Shown one piece after another: positions 46,527 to 49,009 of a stretch of DNA of 49,009 bases (within the stretch, counting starts at the first letter, position 1; every line of letters begins with the position of its first letter). Source of the DNA: Ferruginibacter sp. (GTDB lineage Bacteria > Bacteroidota > Bacteroidia > Chitinophagales > Chitinophagaceae); the NCBI GenBank assembly GCA_030655145.1, contig JAURWD010000323.1:1-49009 (forward strand). Reading direction: 5' to 3'. Position numbers and translations under genes: made by a program. The notes beneath the pieces were generated by a model. It had not been told where the DNA came from. It searched no databases and saw only the letters and a list, made by a program, of their open reading frames with translations.

Positions 46527-48509
46527 TTATTGATACCCTGGATTTTGGTAGGCCAGTTTTTCTTCCGTGCTCATATCCATTCCATCAAGTTGGCTTTGGG
46601 GAATTGGCCGGAGGTAGTGCATTGGCTCGATGGTGCGGGTAACCGTTTGTGGTGTATGACTTCCATAAGTGGCTCCACCGATCTGGTAGGTACCGGCAAG
46701 TTCATTCCATTTCTGGGTACGAACGAGGTCAAACCAACGATGGCCTTCTCCAAAATATTCACGTGAACGTTCTGCCAAAATATAATTGATATCAACTGTT
46801 GCAGGAGTAGCGGCAATCAGCGCAGCGCTATTGTCTGCAACGAATGCGGCATTGTTTTTATTTGAGAATTTCCATTTGCCTGCCCTTGCACGAATGACGT
46901 TCAGCAGATCAGTTGCACTTTTACCAGCTACAGTTATTGCGCCTTTCACCGCGGCCTCAGCAGCAATTAAATATAATTCAGAGAACTTGGCGATTTTGAA
47001 AGGTCGGGTGCTGGTGGCATTCGGTTGGCCTAAACCGTTACCGTTATCAGTGCGGTAAACGCCCATTTTCCAAAGATTAGGGTAAACGATCCTGCTGATA
47101 CCACGCGGATTGACCACGAAATCAGCCCGCCCTGGCAATACCCCGGCGCCCACATTGTTCGAAGTTTTTCCCGGGAAACTGGCTCCGCTGGCGGGGTACA
47201 CTATGTTTGCTGTTTGTGATTCATCTTCGAGAAAGCTTAAAATGGCATCACCAGGAACTACTGGTAAATCATTCGCATTATAAAGCGTTGCATTGCTGGT
47301 ACCACCCTTGGGCCAGTTACCACGATGAACGGTAGCGAAGGTTCCATCGTAACGGGAGTCCAGGGTTTTATCAGCAAACGTGGTTAAAAAAGGACCAATT
47401 GGTGGAGCCATCCTGGTATAGGGCCGTCCTAAAGATTGGGCAGCTTCACGTTGTACTGAGCTAACGCCCGAACCGGTTCCGGTAGCATTGGGAGCGCTCC
47501 TGATAATTGTATAATTCCAGGTCACCATCCATACTGCACCGTTTCGTCCATTTCCAGACTCCCCATCAGAGCCACTGATGATAGGCGCTCCATTATAGAA
47601 TGCACTCTCTTGAGTATGATCCGCATACAGCAGCATTTCTTTGTTGCGGTCATTACCCCCAACATGCAGGTCATAAAACGTATTTTCTAATCCAAAAGAA
47701 CCCGGGGCATCAATACCCTGTGTAGCAATATCGTAAGCTTGTTGAAAATAGTAAGCTGCATCCTTACCTGCAGGGTCAGTTCTTGGAGAAGCAGGATAGG
47801 TGGGAATGTTATTTGGGTTTTGGAGCCACCAGGCATAAGTAAGGTAAGCTTTGGACAAGTAAAGACGGGCCAGGGTTTTTGTTGCGGTACCGGTTGCACG
47901 CGGAGCCACAGGGAGGTCAGCCACAGCTTGTACAAGGTCGGGAAATATCGCCTTCGTGTACACTTCCGGAACGGTGTTCCGTACGGAACCCCTCGATGCA
48001 GAGGTGTTGAACTTTAATTCCCCGGCGCCGAGATCCAATGGAACGCCTCCAAATGTCTGAACAAGAAGGAAGTAGTCGAAAGCACGGAAGAACCGGGCTT
48101 CGGCAACCTGAGCAGGCGTAACGGTAGGTACGGCCGCTGCGTTCTCAATAATACCACTGGCAGTATTGATATTGGAAAACGCAGTACCCCACAAGGCATC
48201 GGAACGACTACTGGCTGCGGTAATGTTTCCAACGCCACTTAGATCCATATCCTTAAAATTCTGATCGGCGCTTGACGCCCAGGTATATTCATCAGTACCT
48301 GTTTCCAAAGTGTTGTAGTAATACGGCTGGCCGTAGATGAAACGCAGGTGAGCATATTGCGATGTTATTCCTCCCAGGATCCCTTTTTCTGTTTTGAAAA
48401 ATTCAGGTGTGTATATACTGCGTGGTTCTTCATCCAGGATTTTTTTGCAACCTGAACCAGCGCTTAAGACCAGCGCCGCCGCAATGAATGATTTTATTAT
48501 AAGCTTCAT
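46527..48509 (-). CDS. SusD/RagB family outer-membrane lipoprotein
   Basis: Lipobox LSAGSGCKKILDEEPRSIYTPEFFKTEKGILGGITSQYAHLR; C-terminal ILAERSREYFGEGHRWFDLVRTQKWNEL. Confidence 0.95.
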   Translation of the reverse strand: MKLIIKSFIAAALVLSAGSGCKKILDEEPRSIYTPEFFKTEKGILGGITSQYAHLRFIYGQPYYYNTLETGTDEYTWASSADQNFKDMDLSGVGNITAASSRSDALWGTAFSNINTASGIIENAAAVPTVTPAQVAEARFFRAFDYFLLVQTFGGVPLDLGAGELKFNTSASRGSVRNTVPEVYTKAIFPDLVQAVADLPVAPRATGTATKTLARLYLSKAYLTYAWWLQNPNNIPTYPASPRTDPAGKDAAYYFQQAYDIATQGIDAPGSFGLENTFYDLHVGGNDRNKEMLLYADHTQESAFYNGAPIISGSDGESGNGRNGAVWMVTWNYTIIRSAPNATGTGSGVSSVQREAAQSLGRPYTRMAPPIGPFLTTFADKTLDSRYDGTFATVHRGNWPKGGTSNATLYNANDLPVVPGDAILSFLEDESQTANIVYPASGASFPGKTSNNVGAGVLPGRADFVVNPRGISRIVYPNLWKMGVYRTDNGNGLGQPNATSTRPFKIAKFSELYLIAAEAAVKGAITVAGKSATDLLNVIRARAGKWKFSNKNNAAFVADNSAALIAATPATVDINYILAERSREYFGEGHRWFDLVRTQKWNELAGTYQIGGATYGSHTPQTVTRTIEPMHYLRPIPQSQLDGMDMSTEEKLAYQNPGYQ

Positions 48510-48521
48510 ATAATGAGATTT

Positions 48522-49009
48522 TTAAAATGTTAAGTTCAAACCAACTATGTAATTACGGGTAGATGGCGTATTATACCCCACTGTCAGAATACGTCGCAGG
48601 TTTTGACTGAGATTTACGGAAGCGTTTTCGTTACCAAAGGAATTGGTTTCGGGATCCAATCCGGATTCGCTGTGGAATGGCGAGAAGAACACAAATGGGT
48701 TTTGAGCCGTTACATACATCCTGAGTTTGGTTGCCGAGTTTTTCATCAGGCTCCGGTTAAAATCATATCCCAATGTGATCGCACGGATCTTCATGAACGA
48801 ACCATCGAAATAGCTAAGGGTACTGCCATACTTTGGATTATCGCTGCTCAGAATGCCGCCAGGACGAGGATACTTTGCATCCGTATTTTCAGGTGTCCAA
48901 TAATCTACATTGATATTATTTCTGCGTCCACTCAACAGGTTAAGATATCCATTGGAACCATGGATGGTACTGAACAGCACGCCACCTTTCCTGTACATGC
49001 CAACAACTC
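48522..49009 (-). CDS. SusC/RagA family TonB-linked outer-membrane protein, C-terminal fragment (continues beyond window)
   Basis: GYLNLLSGRRNNINVDYWTPENTDAKYPRPGG...GSFMKIRAITLGYDFNRSLMKNSATKLRMYVTAQNPFVFF...RNYIVGLNLTF is a typical SusC C-terminus; open toward the window end. Confidence 0.9.
   Translation of the reverse strand, partial: VVGMYRKGGVLFSTIHGSNGYLNLLSGRRNNINVDYWTPENTDAKYPRPGGILSSDNPKYGSTLSYFDGSFMKIRAITLGYDFNRSLMKNSATKLRMYVTAQNPFVFFSPFHSESGLDPETNSFGNENASVNLSQNLRRILTVGYNTPSTRNYIVGLNLTF

Overview
Bacteroidota (probably Chitinophagaceae-like) chromosomal segment, mostly minus-strand. Main content: (i) a 5' housekeeping/accessory stretch with a CHRD lipoprotein, a single-domain response regulator, an SGNH + MBOAT O-acyltransferase pair, a DMT transporter, an AtuA/DUF1446 pair with a CitMHS transporter, and two esterases; (ii) a REP-associated tyrosine transposase (RAYT/Y1-type) gene flanked by two oppositely oriented arrays of short REP-like hairpins; (iii) an almost complete sialic-acid utilisation locus (SusC/SusD, NanA lyase, NanM-type mutarotase, MFS transporter, GH33 sialidase, AGE-family epimerase, sulfatase) with a divergent FadR/GntR regulator and a strong candidate operator, an 8-3-8 perfect inverted repeat at the susC promoter; (iv) YceI, hydrolase, FMN reductase, pirin, universal stress protein and TPR-histidine kinase genes; (v) a second glycan locus with two GH123-like (DUF4091) paralogs around a DUF5107/TPR protein, a divergent LacI regulator, UxuA-like mannonate dehydratase, a GH2 enzyme, and SusD/SusC running off the window end. 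The observations I rate highest are the RAYT island with two hairpin variant classes, the multi-hairpin repeat array between susD and nanA, the FadR-type operator, and an apparent Asp-to-Asn change in the catalytic DE pair of one GH123 paralog. All family calls are by eye from translated sequence; no database search was run.
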